Counted from the first letter of the stretch, positions 17,048-26,578 are shown. The stretch: 64,000 bases of DNA from an uncultured Planktomarina sp. (GCA_905182425.1 CAJJBP010000006.1:61142-125141); one strand, 5' to 3'. Notes: generated by a model not told the origin, from the sequence alone. Made by a program: numbers and translations.

Positions 17048-17878
17048 TTAACGCTCAATAGCTCCTGCATAAACCCACCACGCTGGTTGAGCTGTAGCTA
17101 TACAATCTCTGCAAGCACGGGCAATATCTGCACTTTCAAACAAAGCAAAACAAGTCGCCCCAGATCCTGACATTCTAGCGGCTAAAGGTTCAAAGGATTT
17201 TAGTCGTTGCAAAACGTCTTCAATGGAGGCCACCTGCGCGATCGCAAGCTTCTGCAAATCATTGCGCTGCACGGGTAACCACTCATACCATTTTGAGAGT
17301 GAGGATGGATAATACAAAATTGGTGAATTTTTTTTGTGTGATAAATTATCAAATATTCGAGCGGTTGAAACTTGAAATCCCGGATTCACTAACACCGCAT
17401 ACAACTCAGGAAATTGCACTACTGGCTGTATAACCTCACCAACACCGCTCATCCAGACTGATCCGCACTCAATACAAACTGGCACATCCGCACCCAAAGA
17501 CAGCTGCTCGGTGATAGATGGTAAGTCTAAATTCCAAAGCTTAGCCATTCCTCGAAGGGTAGCCGCAGCATCAGCGCTACCACCACCAATACCGGAGAAT
17601 ATCGGCATAGTTTTATGAAGAATAATTTCAGTTGCGCATTCAGTTGGAAATAATGCAGCTGCGCGTAATATAAGATTGTCGTCTTGACCAGACAAGAAGG
17701 TTGCTTGAGGTCCAACAATCTTAAGGGTTGTCTTCGAGGCTTTGCGCACCTCAATCCATTCACCAACATCGAGAAAAACCACCAAACTCTCGAGTAGATG
17801 CAATCCGTCTGTGGCCCTCTGCCCCACCACATGCAAACAAAGGTTTATTTTGGCGGGTGCAGACTGCCTAATTACCAT
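17048..17878 (-). CDS. ispE: 4-diphosphocytidyl-2-C-methyl-D-erythritol kinase
   Basis: GHMP kinase of 276 aa in the MEP isoprenoid pathway. The N-terminal APAKINLCLHVVGQR and the ATP-binding loop PIFSGIGGGSADAAA (92-106) are intact. The C-terminal MSGSGATCFALF is the third GHMP motif. Position 25-27 reads DGLH where most IspE proteins have DGYH. Its start overlaps the end of the TPR gene by 11 nt, implying co-translation. Confidence 0.93.
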   Translation of the reverse strand: MVIRQSAPAKINLCLHVVGQRATDGLHLLESLVVFLDVGEWIEVRKASKTTLKIVGPQATFLSGQDDNLILRAAALFPTECATEIILHKTMPIFSGIGGGSADAAATLRGMAKLWNLDLPSITEQLSLGADVPVCIECGSVWMSGVGEVIQPVVQFPELYAVLVNPGFQVSTARIFDNLSHKKNSPILYYPSSLSKWYEWLPVQRNDLQKLAIAQVASIEDVLQRLKSFEPLAARMSGSGATCFALFESADIARACRDCIATAQPAWWVYAGAIER

Positions 17879-19580
17879 CAGAGTTTATCAACGGCGCCAA
17901 TCCCTCATCCATAAGAACTTGATCCAAACCAACATCCAATTTTCGTTCAATGCGTCCCGGATCAATATCATTGAGATCGGTTTTCGATGTGATAAAGCTC
18001 AAAGATCGACGCCATTGAAAGCGAGCTTCAACTTTTCGTCCAACGGCCCAATACGCATCACCAAGATGGTCGTTCACAATTGGGTCTGTCGCCATCAATT
18101 CAGTTGCACGCTCCATATTTATAACTGCTTCACTGTACTGACCTAGGCGAAATTGCACCCACCCAAGGCTATCTATAATATAACCTGAATCTGGTTTCTC
18201 AATAGCTGCACGTGAAATCATGGAAAGCGCTTCATCCAAACGCTCCCCGCGTTCGACCAAAGAATACCCCAGATAGTTTAAGACTTGAAATTGATTAGAT
18301 GAAAGGGCCAACGCCCCTTGAAAGTCTCGCTCTGCTGCAGGCCAATTACCACTGCGCTCATGCGCGATTGCTCGAACATAATAAGTATACCAATCTTGAA
18401 TCTTGGGTATATCTATCAAGGAAATAGCGGCATCATAAGCAGTCAGGGCTTCTGCATATTCCCCGTTCTGCCGCCTTGCATTACCTAAAGATTCTTGGAC
18501 GTCACGTACGTTAGGAAAGCTCTGCGCCAATTGAGATAAGACCTCTATTGCACTATTAGTATCTTCTAATTGAAATAAAGTGTCCGCCCGTCCCAACTCG
18601 GCTGTTACAAAGTAGGGATGGCTACGCGGCACTTTATTATAGGCTTCATTGGCGAGTTCATAGCTGCCGAGATCTTCCAATAAATGCGCCGTTAACAAAA
18701 TTGTATCAACATTGCGTGGCTGCAAATAATTTGCCATCCTCGCATAGAGTAACAGCCCGTCCTGGGCCTTACCGTCACGCAAAGCCTCGGCGAAAGAGAA
18801 CAGCACCTCACCTGCGCCTGCAGCGGCAGAGGTGACTATATCAAATCCTACGTTTGCTCCTGCATCAAAACGCGCCCGCATCGCAACAGATCGAGGGTCT
18901 CCTTGGACTCCATGGATTTTCTTCAAGTATGCAGACGCTTTTGCATTTTGATCAAGTTGCACCAAAATTTGAGCACGCGCAAAACTACCCCTTGCGTTCA
19001 CGGAAATTGGTGACTTCTGAGCCCCTGCAAATAGCTCCTCAGCGCTTTCAAAATCTCCAACGAGCGCGAGAGCCAACGCTTTTTGATAACCCGCAAAGCT
19101 ATGTGTCCCTTCCATAGCTGCAATATCATCAAATTTAACCAATGCTGCCCCGACTTTGCCCAACCCCATCAAAGCCCAGGCTTCAAACAACCCGTCAATT
19201 GCTGGTCCTGCAACAGACCCAGCAGACAATCTTTCAAGAGCTTGCTCATACTCCCCAGATTTAAAATCTGCGGTAAGCATCACAAAGTTTGCTAGCGGTA
19301 AATCATTTCCACTCGTTTCAAGCAGATTAGCAATGCTAAGCGCCTTATTGAATTCTCCTACAGCCAAAAACGCCGATAAGGCCTGTGAGAGCAATCCAAA
19401 ATTTCCAGGGGCTTGCACTAAAGCGCGCGCATAATATTCCGTCGCAATTCTATAGTCATGATGCACCACAGCTTGGCGAGCAGCAAGATAAGAACCAGAA
19501 ATATTTTGAGAAACAGCCGGAGTAAAGCAACACACCCCAAAGAGTGCCACAATAATTTTGATTTTAAGTTTATATATCAC
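17868..19580 (-). CDS. secreted TPR-repeat protein
   Basis: 570 aa with a signal peptide (IIVALFGVCCFTPAVS) followed by tetratricopeptide repeats to about residue 540. Clear units include AEALTAYDAAISL, AAERDFQGALALSS, FQVLNYLGYSLVERGERLDEAL and PIVNDHLGDAYWAVGRKVEA. It is probably a periplasmic or outer-membrane-associated scaffold. In Rhodobacterales a protein of this kind is often found next to ispE. Partner and exact role are unknown. The start is the first ATG after the ETF-QO terminator. Confidence 0.85.
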   Translation of the reverse strand: MIYKLKIKIIVALFGVCCFTPAVSQNISGSYLAARQAVVHHDYRIATEYYARALVQAPGNFGLLSQALSAFLAVGEFNKALSIANLLETSGNDLPLANFVMLTADFKSGEYEQALERLSAGSVAGPAIDGLFEAWALMGLGKVGAALVKFDDIAAMEGTHSFAGYQKALALALVGDFESAEELFAGAQKSPISVNARGSFARAQILVQLDQNAKASAYLKKIHGVQGDPRSVAMRARFDAGANVGFDIVTSAAAGAGEVLFSFAEALRDGKAQDGLLLYARMANYLQPRNVDTILLTAHLLEDLGSYELANEAYNKVPRSHPYFVTAELGRADTLFQLEDTNSAIEVLSQLAQSFPNVRDVQESLGNARRQNGEYAEALTAYDAAISLIDIPKIQDWYTYYVRAIAHERSGNWPAAERDFQGALALSSNQFQVLNYLGYSLVERGERLDEALSMISRAAIEKPDSGYIIDSLGWVQFRLGQYSEAVINMERATELMATDPIVNDHLGDAYWAVGRKVEARFQWRRSLSFITSKTDLNDIDPGRIERKLDVGLDQVLMDEGLAPLINSDGN

Positions 19581-19620
19581 AAGTATCCCCCCGCATCCTT
19601 TAAGCTAGTGCGAGTTATGC

Positions 19621-19664
19621 TTAAAAACAATTGGTGCTGGTGCATTTCTGCAAGCAGCTCCAAT
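19621..19664 (-). terminator. Rho-independent terminator after ETF-QO
   Basis: On the minus strand, ATTGG-A-GCTG-CT-TGCA-GAAA-TGCA-C-CAGC-A-CCAAT forms a nearly symmetric hairpin with a GAAA loop, immediately followed by TGTTTTTA. It begins 24 nt past the ETF-QO stop and separates that gene from the TPR-ispE operon. It is the best terminator in the window. Confidence 0.88.
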
Positions 19665-19687
19665 CATAATTTTAATATAGTGCTAAA

Positions 19688-21340
19688 TCACATGTTTGGA
19701 TAATTTGGTCCATCACCACCCTGTGGTGTTACCCAGGTTATATTTTGGCTTGGATCTTTAATGTCACAAGTTTTACAATGCACGCAGTTTTGAAAGTTAA
19801 TTACGAACCGCGCGTCTTTGTCTGGCTCTTCTACAACCTCATAAACACCTGCGGGGCAATAGCGCTGCGCAGGCTCTGCGTATTTAGGTAGATTAACAGA
19901 GATAGGCAAACTTGGATCAGCGAGTTGTAAATGCACAGGCTGATTTTCCGCATGATTTGTCATGGCGAAACTGACGTTAGTTAGGCGGTCAAAGGACAGC
20001 TTTCCATCTGGCTTTGGATAATCAATCTTTGGATAATCCGAGGCTTTTCCCGTGGATTGCGCATCTGTTTTACCATGTTTGACAGTACCAAAAAGGCTAA
20101 ACTTGAAGATGCTTTGAAACCACATATCAAACCCACCAAGCACCAAACCAACCAAAGGACCAAATTTTGCAGTTAGAGGTGCTACATTACGAACAATTTT
20201 CAAATCTTTGCCAACAGGGCCAGACTTAAGCTCAGCATTGTAGCTTTCAAGAACATCACCAGACCGTCCAGCTCCTATTGCTTCAAATGCAGCTTCAGCC
20301 GCGGCCATACCCGAGTACATAGCGTTATGGTTACCTTTGATACGGGGCAAGTTCACCAGGCCCACTGAACAACCTAACATAGCGCCGCCTGGGAAGGCAC
20401 TATTCGGCATAGATTGGAACCCACCTTTAGTAACCGCACGGGCGCCATAGGCTACACGTTTACCACCCTCAAGGACTTTAGAGATCCGGGGATGATGTTT
20501 GAAGCGTTGGAATTCCATGTACGGGAACAAATGTGGGTTTTTATAGTTGAGGTCGATAATATAGCCCACGTAAACTTGGTTATTTTCTAAATGATACATA
20601 AAAGAACCACCAGATTGTTTGAAACCCATTGGCCATCCCATGGAGTGCGTTACTTCACCCAGATTATGGTTCCCAGGTTTGACTTCCCAGATTTCCTTCA
20701 TTCCAATGCCGAACTTAGGGACGTCGCAATTTGCAGCAAGGTCATATTTTGAAATAACCTCTTTAGACAAAGATCCCCGCACACCTTCAGAGAGAAAAAC
20801 ATATTTACCGTGCAACTCCATGCCGGGTTCATAAGCCGTTGACGGAGTACCATCTGTATTTTTGCCAAATTCACCAGCCACAACACCTTTGACCTCGCCA
20901 TTATCGCCAAAAACTAGGTCAGAACATGCCATGCCTGGAAAAATCTCTACACCCATTTCTTCAGCTTGTTCGGCCATCCAACGACAGACATTGCCCATCG
21001 ATACGATGTAATTACCATGGTTGCTCATCAGCGGCGGCATGATCATATTGGGTAGACGGATCTGACCAGATTCACCAAGAACGTAAAAGTTATCCTCTGT
21101 CACAGCTGTATTAAGAGGCGCGCCTTTTTCTTTCCAATCTGGGATTAATTTGTTGAGTGCAGAAGGGTCAAGTACTGCCCCTGATAAAATATGCGCCCCA
21201 ACCTCAGAGCCTTTTTCCAGAACCACAACTTCAAGACCAGCATTCAACTGCTTCAAACGAATAGCTGCAGACAGACCAGACGGCCCTGCCCCAACGATTA
21301 CAACATCGTATTCCATCGTTTCGCGTTCAATCTCTGACAT
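19688..21340 (-). CDS. electron-transfer flavoprotein:ubiquinone oxidoreductase
   Basis: 550-aa FAD/[4Fe-4S] inner-membrane protein that passes electrons from ETF (reduced by acyl-CoA and other dehydrogenases) to ubiquinone. The FAD motif VIVGAGPSGLSAA (about 14-26) opens the protein. The C-terminal ferredoxin-like cluster ligands are in RYCPAGVY and NCVHCKTCDIKDP. Length and ends match the family. It serves enzymes such as the acyl-CoA dehydrogenase at 27.8 kb. Monocistronic, with a strong terminator. Confidence 0.96.
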   Translation of the reverse strand: MSEIERETMEYDVVIVGAGPSGLSAAIRLKQLNAGLEVVVLEKGSEVGAHILSGAVLDPSALNKLIPDWKEKGAPLNTAVTEDNFYVLGESGQIRLPNMIMPPLMSNHGNYIVSMGNVCRWMAEQAEEMGVEIFPGMACSDLVFGDNGEVKGVVAGEFGKNTDGTPSTAYEPGMELHGKYVFLSEGVRGSLSKEVISKYDLAANCDVPKFGIGMKEIWEVKPGNHNLGEVTHSMGWPMGFKQSGGSFMYHLENNQVYVGYIIDLNYKNPHLFPYMEFQRFKHHPRISKVLEGGKRVAYGARAVTKGGFQSMPNSAFPGGAMLGCSVGLVNLPRIKGNHNAMYSGMAAAEAAFEAIGAGRSGDVLESYNAELKSGPVGKDLKIVRNVAPLTAKFGPLVGLVLGGFDMWFQSIFKFSLFGTVKHGKTDAQSTGKASDYPKIDYPKPDGKLSFDRLTNVSFAMTNHAENQPVHLQLADPSLPISVNLPKYAEPAQRYCPAGVYEVVEEPDKDARFVINFQNCVHCKTCDIKDPSQNITWVTPQGGDGPNYPNM

Positions 21341-21843
21341 CAGTTTATTCCCTATATCTCGTATAGCTCAGGAGAAAATAAACTAAAATTTCGTCCCGTT
21401 CCAAAATCGTTTAAGCTACTCAAAGGTTGTAGGTCAATCATTACAATCTTCCCATGTTTAAATGGCGACGTTATTTCGCATCTTTAGATGCTATCACTAA
21501 TAAATCATCATAAACTCTCAACATTTTTGACGGCTATGTTTCTCGCGCATTGGTGGGCGCTGTGAAAAAGACACCGATAGCACCAATAATCATCCATCGT
21601 CACTAATTAGATCAGAAAACGATCTTCAAGGATGATGGGATTTTCCGTATGAGAGGAGTTGCAGCTGTTTTCTAGGGAACACCTCAGTTTAACTTCCATC
21701 ACGATAAGGTCATTAAGTAGGTAGTCATGCGTTACACAATAAATGAAAATTCCTAAAAACTTGCTCTGATCTCCGCTTGACCCTTGCAAAAACCCCACGG
21801 CTTTGGTCATTTAGGGTACAGGTCAACCAGAAGTGATATCGAA
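21341..21843. other. divergent intergenic region, no gene seen
   Basis: 503 bp between ETF-QO and greA. Short open stretches exist (for example a 19-codon hydrophobic frame on the minus strand near 21580) but none has a start, RBS and family resemblance. The ORF 21607-21810 is not supported. A TTGACC at about 21777 could be a -35 for greA, but no matching -10 is visible. Confidence 0.55.
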
Positions 21844-22314
21844 ATGGAAAAAATACCCCTTACCCGCGCAGGTGCTGAACAGCTTGAAGCCGAAATGAAG
21901 CATCTGAAGTCGGTCGAACGCCCGACTATCATTGTCGCCATAGCGGAAGCGCGTGAGCTTGGTGATCTTAAAGAGAATGCAGAATATCATTCTGCGCGCG
22001 AAAAACAGGGTTTCATTGAAGGTCGTATAAAAGAACTTGAAGCTATTTTAGGGCGCGCTGATATTATTGACCCCGCAACTTTATCCGGGACAGTAAAGTT
22101 CGGTGCTACGGTAACTTTAGTTGATGAAGAAACTGATGAGGAAAAAACATATCAGGTGGTCGGTGAACCGGAGGCTGATATTGAAAATGGAAGACTTAAT
22201 ATACACTCTCCGCTTGCGAGGTCCTTGATTGGAAAAGAAGATGGCGATAGCATAGAGGTGCGAACTCCAGGCGGACAACGCTCCTATGAAATTTTAAGTG
22301 TCGTCTTCAAATAG
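21844..22314 (+). CDS. greA: transcription elongation factor GreA
   Basis: 156 aa, standard length. It rescues backtracked RNA polymerase by stimulating transcript cleavage. The N-terminal coiled coil carries the tip motif [20 protein letters not shown], with the acidic tip residues of DLKENAEY intact. The C-terminal FKBP-like domain includes [14 protein letters not shown] and [15 protein letters not shown] start at ATG 21844 ([10 protein letters not shown]); the ORF-track start is 20 codons upstream and unsupported. Confidence 0.96.
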   Translation: MEKIPLTRAGAEQLEAEMKHLKSVERPTIIVAIAEARELGDLKENAEYHSAREKQGFIEGRIKELEAILGRADIIDPATLSGTVKFGATVTLVDEETDEEKTYQVVGEPEADIENGRLNIHSPLARSLIGKEDGDSIEVRTPGGQRSYEILSVVFK

Positions 22315-22352
22315 ACCGGACTTAAGCCCATGATTAGGAACGTATTTTAGGC

Positions 22353-23606
22353 CTAAAGCCCAAAGCTACTGTAAGGAAGATAACGAACCAGCTGCCCCTG
22401 GATCACGCTGGTTTCATCTTCCGTCAACTCGACAAGACCGTCAGACCAAGACAGTCCAGAGATACGACCCGACCCTTCGGATGCAAAAATGTCGACGCGC
22501 CCACTGCGCAGGCGCGCTCGCAAATACTCACGTCGCCCCGGCTTCTTCTTTTTATCAAAAGCGGCCGGCAACATTAAAGGCTCAGGTCTCGTGAAACCAG
22601 CACCCGCTAACTGCGAAAGCGCAGGACGTGCAAAAATTAGCAAACAAACAAACGCCGCAACCGGATTACCGGGCAGGCCAAAAATGGCCGTACCATTCCA
22701 TACACCAAGTGCCAGAGGTCGACCTGGCTTCACTGCTATACGCCAAAGCGCCATAGTTCCTGTCGCATTCAAAATCGCTGAAAGATGGTCTTCATCGCCA
22801 GCGCTCGCTCCCCCTGAGGTGATAATAACATCCGCACACTCAGCCGCACGGTCCAAGGCTTTACGCAAAGCCTCTGGATCGTCTTGAACTATTCCAAACT
22901 CAATAACATGCAAATTCCAACGCCGTAAAATAGCCGACAACATTGGACTGTTCACATCATATATTTGTTCTGTCTGGGCCTCGGAACCCGGCGCTCGCAA
23001 CTCTGTTCCAGTCGAGATCACTACCACTCGCAGAGGTTTAAAGACCTCAACTTTGCTTACGCCAACGGCGACCAACATCCCTAAATCTTGAGGTGTCAGC
23101 TTATGCCCCGCCTTAAGCAAAACTGCACCGACCGTGATATCCTCTCCGGTCGCCCGTGCATTTGACCCTAACTCTAAAGGCCCATTAACTTCAATAATTC
23201 CATCTTGTATCAAAACATCTTCTTGCAAAACCACAGTCTGGGCTCCTGCCGGCAATGCGGCACCAGTGAGTACGCGCAAAGCCTCACCAGCAGACACGGA
23301 GCCTGCAAAAGCCTCTCCTGCCGCAGCACGTCCATCAAGCAACTGGTAGCTTTGGGCGCCCGCCGATATAGCCCCAGAGACAGCATAACCATCCACGGCA
23401 GTATTGGGGCACGGAGGATGCGATCTAGGCGCTAAAACTGATTTTGCTAGAATGCGCCCATCACTATCTTGGACGAAACAACTTTCCTTTTCCACAACGC
23501 ACGACAGTCGAGCCTTTAAAAGAGAAAGGGCATCATCCACAGGGTTCCAAAACGCACCCAACGGCAACGTAAAGCAATCGTTTCTCAGCTTTGGGATTTT
23601 GCTCAT
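22353..23606 (-). CDS. moeA: molybdopterin molybdenumtransferase
   Basis: MoeA of 417 aa, which inserts molybdate into adenylylated molybdopterin. Domain order is normal: N-terminal MPT-binding region with PHPPCPNTAVDGYAV-type sequence (about 60-75), domain III with ISTGTELRAPG and TSGGASAGDEDH, then GLPGNPVAAFV, and a C-terminal beta-barrel. It is the last gene of fdhD-mobA-mobB-moeA and overlaps mobB by 4 nt. Convergent with greA. A palindrome TTTAGGCCTAAA spans its stop. Confidence 0.94.
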   Translation of the reverse strand: MSKIPKLRNDCFTLPLGAFWNPVDDALSLLKARLSCVVEKESCFVQDSDGRILAKSVLAPRSHPPCPNTAVDGYAVSGAISAGAQSYQLLDGRAAAGEAFAGSVSAGEALRVLTGAALPAGAQTVVLQEDVLIQDGIIEVNGPLELGSNARATGEDITVGAVLLKAGHKLTPQDLGMLVAVGVSKVEVFKPLRVVVISTGTELRAPGSEAQTEQIYDVNSPMLSAILRRWNLHVIEFGIVQDDPEALRKALDRAAECADVIITSGGASAGDEDHLSAILNATGTMALWRIAVKPGRPLALGVWNGTAIFGLPGNPVAAFVCLLIFARPALSQLAGAGFTRPEPLMLPAAFDKKKKPGRREYLRARLRSGRVDIFASEGSGRISGLSWSDGLVELTEDETSVIQGQLVRYLPYSSFGL

Positions 23607-24100
23607 ACGATTAATCGCGTTTGCCGCAATATGAAATCAGCTATAGTTTCCGTATCATTAAGATCGAAAACCGGCCTATCTATTTGCATTGGCACATCTG
23701 TCGCCACCGCCAAAATTGTTGGGTCTTGCGGCGCAATTAATGGATTGCCAGCCTCAGCGCGCCAAGCTTCAATTTTTGGATGCAAATCTCTCTTCCAACC
23801 TTCGATCAGAACCAAATCTACGGGATCGAGTTTGAGCAGTAGTTGATCCAATGTCAACTCTGGTGCCCCGCGATTTTCTTCCATTAAAGCCCAGCGCTCC
23901 GTTGACGCTAACAAAACTTGCGATGCACCTGCAAGCCGGTGCCTGTGACTGTCTTTACCAATATGGTCTACATCAAAGGAGTGATGAGCATGCTTTAAAG
24001 TAGAAACCAAATATCCGCGACAAGATATTTCACCAACTAAGCGTTCCATTAGTCCAGTTTTTCCAGCATTTTTCCATCCAGTGACTCCAAAAACATTCAC
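23603..24100 (-). CDS. mobB: molybdopterin-guanine dinucleotide adapter MobB
   Basis: 165-aa P-loop GTP-binding protein. Walker A is GWKNAGKTGL (about 7-16), followed by the MobB helix KHAHHSFDVDHIGKDSHRHRLAGA and the LVLIEGWKRD segment. It assists MobA in forming MGD cofactor. It overlaps both neighbours by 4 nt (mobA upstream, moeA downstream), so translation is coupled. Confidence 0.93.
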   Translation of the reverse strand: MNVFGVTGWKNAGKTGLMERLVGEISCRGYLVSTLKHAHHSFDVDHIGKDSHRHRLAGASQVLLASTERWALMEENRGAPELTLDQLLLKLDPVDLVLIEGWKRDLHPKIEAWRAEAGNPLIAPQDPTILAVATDVPMQIDRPVFDLNDTETIADFILRQTRLIV

Positions 24101-24705
24101 AACATTGCCTCAGCTTTTTTTAGATCTTCTGGTGTATTTATATTAAAAAATGGATCAAAGAGATCTGTCGCAAACATTGCTTCAGCAGTGCCATGTTTTT
24201 CCGCCCATACAATAACTTTGCGCATACCTAATTCAAGTGCGGCACGCAGGTCATGGCGTAAAGACACAGGCCAGAGCCCAAAAGTTGGATGCCTAAAAAC
24301 GCGGCCGGCAGTACCTTGCGTCGCAGCAAGTGCAATCGGCATTTTTTGTATCTGGCAGGCCTCACTCAGGGCATGGGTTAAATCATCGGCAAAAAACGGG
24401 GTATCAGCTGCAACCGTTATTATCTGCTCTGCGCCCTTTTCCGCGGCCCAATCTAAGCCTGCTAGAACTCCAGCCAGTGGACCTAGGTAGCCTGACATAC
24501 TATCAGGTATGATTGGCAGATCAAACATTGAGAAGCGTTTTGGGCACCCATTGGCATTCAAAGCTATCTTGCCCACCTGTGGCCTAAGCCGATATAAAAC
24601 GTGATCTAATACATAACCATTCCCGAGATTTAATAACCCTTTATCGCCGCCACCCATTCGGCTTGCTAGGCCACCAGCCAGTATGACACCCAATGGCAAG
24701 GTCAT
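24097..24705 (-). CDS. mobA: molybdenum cofactor guanylyltransferase
   Basis: 202-aa nucleotidyltransferase that joins GMP to molybdopterin. The GTP-binding signature LAGGLASRMGGGDKGLL (about 10-26) is intact. The metal-binding aspartate lies in AADTPFF. The C-terminal FFNINTPEDLKKAE is typical. It overlaps fdhD and mobB by 4 nt each. MGD-type cofactor implies an enzyme of the DMSO-reductase family elsewhere in the genome. Confidence 0.94.
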   Translation of the reverse strand: MTLPLGVILAGGLASRMGGGDKGLLNLGNGYVLDHVLYRLRPQVGKIALNANGCPKRFSMFDLPIIPDSMSGYLGPLAGVLAGLDWAAEKGAEQIITVAADTPFFADDLTHALSEACQIQKMPIALAATQGTAGRVFRHPTFGLWPVSLRHDLRAALELGMRKVIVWAEKHGTAEAMFATDLFDPFFNINTPEDLKKAEAML

Positions 24706-25571
24706 TGAGCGGATTTTCTTTGGTGCTTGGTACCTTCATTAGGTAGCGTGACCTCAGCATCAAAAATTAATCGTTCTTTCCCAGATAGACATTGAAACCT
24801 ATGGCCACGCATCCTACCGATGAGTGTCAACCCAACCTGTTGGGCTAGCTCGGCACCCCAAGCGGTAAACCCTGACCGACTGACCAGGGCAGGAATTCCC
24901 ATTAACGCGCATTTAATCACCATTTCAGAAGTAAGGCGCCCAGTGGTATAAAGGATCTTATCCGAACCCACTGTTTGCGTAGCCCGCATCCATCCCGCCA
25001 CTTTATCAACGGCATTATGGCGGCCCACATCTTCCATGTAGACCAACGGTTGATCCTCATGACATAATACCGTGCCATGTATTGCACCGGCGCTTAAATA
25101 CAGGCTAGGCATTTGATTGATGCTATGTGACAAAGCATAAAGCCAAGAGGTTCGAAGGTGGGTTTGAGGCAATTTCAGCCCTTCAATCCCTTCCATAATA
25201 TCTCCAAAAACAGTACCAATTGCACAACCCGATGTCCGAGTTTTCTTCTTTAATTTTGCTTCGTAATTTGTAGGTCGATCTGTACGTACAACTACTACTT
25301 CCAGCTCTTTATCAAACTCAATTGACTGGACGACCTCATCGTGGGCTAGCATGCCTTGATTGCTCAAAAAGCCCTGAGCCAGAAACTCTGGATAATCGCC
25401 AATTGTCATGGCCGTGACAATCTCCTGTCCATTCAGCCAGATAGTCAGTGGGCGTTCCTCAACAACCTGCAACTCCAACAGTTCGCCAGAATGGTCCATC
25501 CCTTGAACTTGGCGCGTAAGTCCTGCGGATTGTGGATTGGGCATGATTAAACAGGCTTTGGCATGCGACAT
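24702..25571 (-). CDS. fdhD: formate dehydrogenase accessory sulfurtransferase FdhD
   Basis: 289 aa from ATG 25571 (MSHAKACLI), where AAGGAG sits seven bases ahead; the ORF-track start is 20 codons too early. FdhD passes sulfur from IscS to the Mo-bis-MGD cofactor of formate dehydrogenase. The active region reads RTSGCAIGTVFGD, with one cysteine where the E. coli protein has CxxC. ERPLTIWLNGQ and YTTGRLTSEMVIKCA are family motifs. First gene of the Moco operon; no formate dehydrogenase subunit gene is next to it here. Confidence 0.92.
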   Translation of the reverse strand: MSHAKACLIMPNPQSAGLTRQVQGMDHSGELLELQVVEERPLTIWLNGQEIVTAMTIGDYPEFLAQGFLSNQGMLAHDEVVQSIEFDKELEVVVVRTDRPTNYEAKLKKKTRTSGCAIGTVFGDIMEGIEGLKLPQTHLRTSWLYALSHSINQMPSLYLSAGAIHGTVLCHEDQPLVYMEDVGRHNAVDKVAGWMRATQTVGSDKILYTTGRLTSEMVIKCALMGIPALVSRSGFTAWGAELAQQVGLTLIGRMRGHRFQCLSGKERLIFDAEVTLPNEGTKHQRKSAQ

Positions 25572-25808
25572 GAGAATCTCCTTAACCACGAAAGCAGCCA
25601 GATAATTCAAAGATAGGGCAAGCTGGTGCAATCTGCTAGACTAGATTTCGGAGAGACTTTTAGAGTCTATCTGGTATAGCTGCTTGAGTATAGTTTGTTT
25701 GAAACAAAAAACTTTTTCTTGCACCACAGGTGTGTTCCTAGCTCAGACGCAGGAGTTGGAAGAATGGAAAAACTTACTCACATTTATTTTAACTAGGACC
25801 AAAACTCT

Positions 25809-26426
25809 TTATTCGATATTGAACCTAGCAGGCTGACCAACCCAACTGTGAAATTCATAGGTCTGATCAATATCCTCAGGTTGTCGGAAAACTCGCGTAC
25901 GAACATTTGGCAAAGTTGCAAAACTAATAGCAAGCTGATCAGGGAAATACGATCTCTGAATTCGTTCAAACCCTGGAGTTGCAACTAAAAGCGCACTGAT
26001 TGATTGGCTGCAAAGTGCCTGCGAAACAGCACCATTTTTCTTTACACGATGCAACAACCCCTCTGCCACCTCAGCCAAAACATCTACAGTTTGTGCAGTG
26101 GTATAGTAATTAAACCGAGTATGGTAATCTATATAACTATCAACAATTGCTGGGTTTGCACCAAATAGAACATCATTTTGTTCCGGTGCATAAACATAAG
26201 AAAAACTACCAGCTGGATCGAAGATAACCCGTTCAGATGCATTTATAATTAACGCGGTATGAGCGCCATTGTTAGAACCAACGTTCAACACCGTTACTAG
26301 TGTTATGGCAGCGGCACCCGGGTGTCGGTACCGGACTTCTTGAATTTTCTCTTCAGGAGCCCGAACAGATTTTACACTACAACCCACAGTCACCAGAAGG
26401 CTAAGAAGTAGGAGTGCAAAACGCAT
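25809..26426 (-). CDS. lipoprotein, possible papain-like (NlpC/P60-type) fold
   Basis: 205 aa. A lipoprotein signal with lipobox TVGC (Cys16) is clear. A histidine in NNGAHTALIINASERVIFDPAG is followed about 75 residues later by a cysteine in VSQALCSQSISALL. A His-before-Cys order with a strand after the His recalls permuted papain-like (YiiX/DUF4105-type) amidases, but I do not recognise the exact family. It starts 11 nt after the cox subunit IV stop, so the two are probably co-transcribed. Function is unknown; an outer-membrane-facing cysteine hydrolase is a guess. Confidence 0.7.
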   Translation of the reverse strand: MRFALLLLSLLVTVGCSVKSVRAPEEKIQEVRYRHPGAAAITLVTVLNVGSNNGAHTALIINASERVIFDPAGSFSYVYAPEQNDVLFGANPAIVDSYIDYHTRFNYYTTAQTVDVLAEVAEGLLHRVKKNGAVSQALCSQSISALLVATPGFERIQRSYFPDQLAISFATLPNVRTRVFRQPEDIDQTYEFHSWVGQPARFNIE

Positions 26427-26437
26427 TTAATAAGCCT

Positions 26438-26578
26438 TTATCCGTTAATTAAATAAAGTAAAACCAATGCAACTATAATCGCGATGGAACTCCTTGAAAC
26501 AATTGATATAAAGCTTGAAAAGCCTTTTTCCTGAACGCTTACATCCATTGAACCGTGTTCGTGTTTTTGATCTGCCAT
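26438..26578 (-). CDS. aa3-type cytochrome c oxidase subunit IV
   Basis: 46 aa, too short for the ORF track. It reads MADQKHEHGSMDVSVQEKGF and then a single transmembrane helix (SSIAIIVALVLLYLIN). The MDxSVQEKxFxxFI pattern is the hallmark of the small bacterial aa3 oxidase subunit IV (PF07835), which packs against the catalytic core of the respiratory oxidase. It stands upstream of the lipoprotein gene, away from other cox genes. Confidence 0.88.
   Translation of the reverse strand: MADQKHEHGSMDVSVQEKGFSSFISIVSRSSIAIIVALVLLYLING

Noticed and set aside
21568-21625. 19-codon hydrophobic minus-strand frame upstream of ETF-QO
   Set aside because: No RBS, stops directly upstream, no recognisable family.
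22347-22358. Palindrome TTTAGGCCTAAA across the moeA stop
   Set aside because: Perfect but lies in a convergent junction with no T tract and no second copy seen; likely chance.
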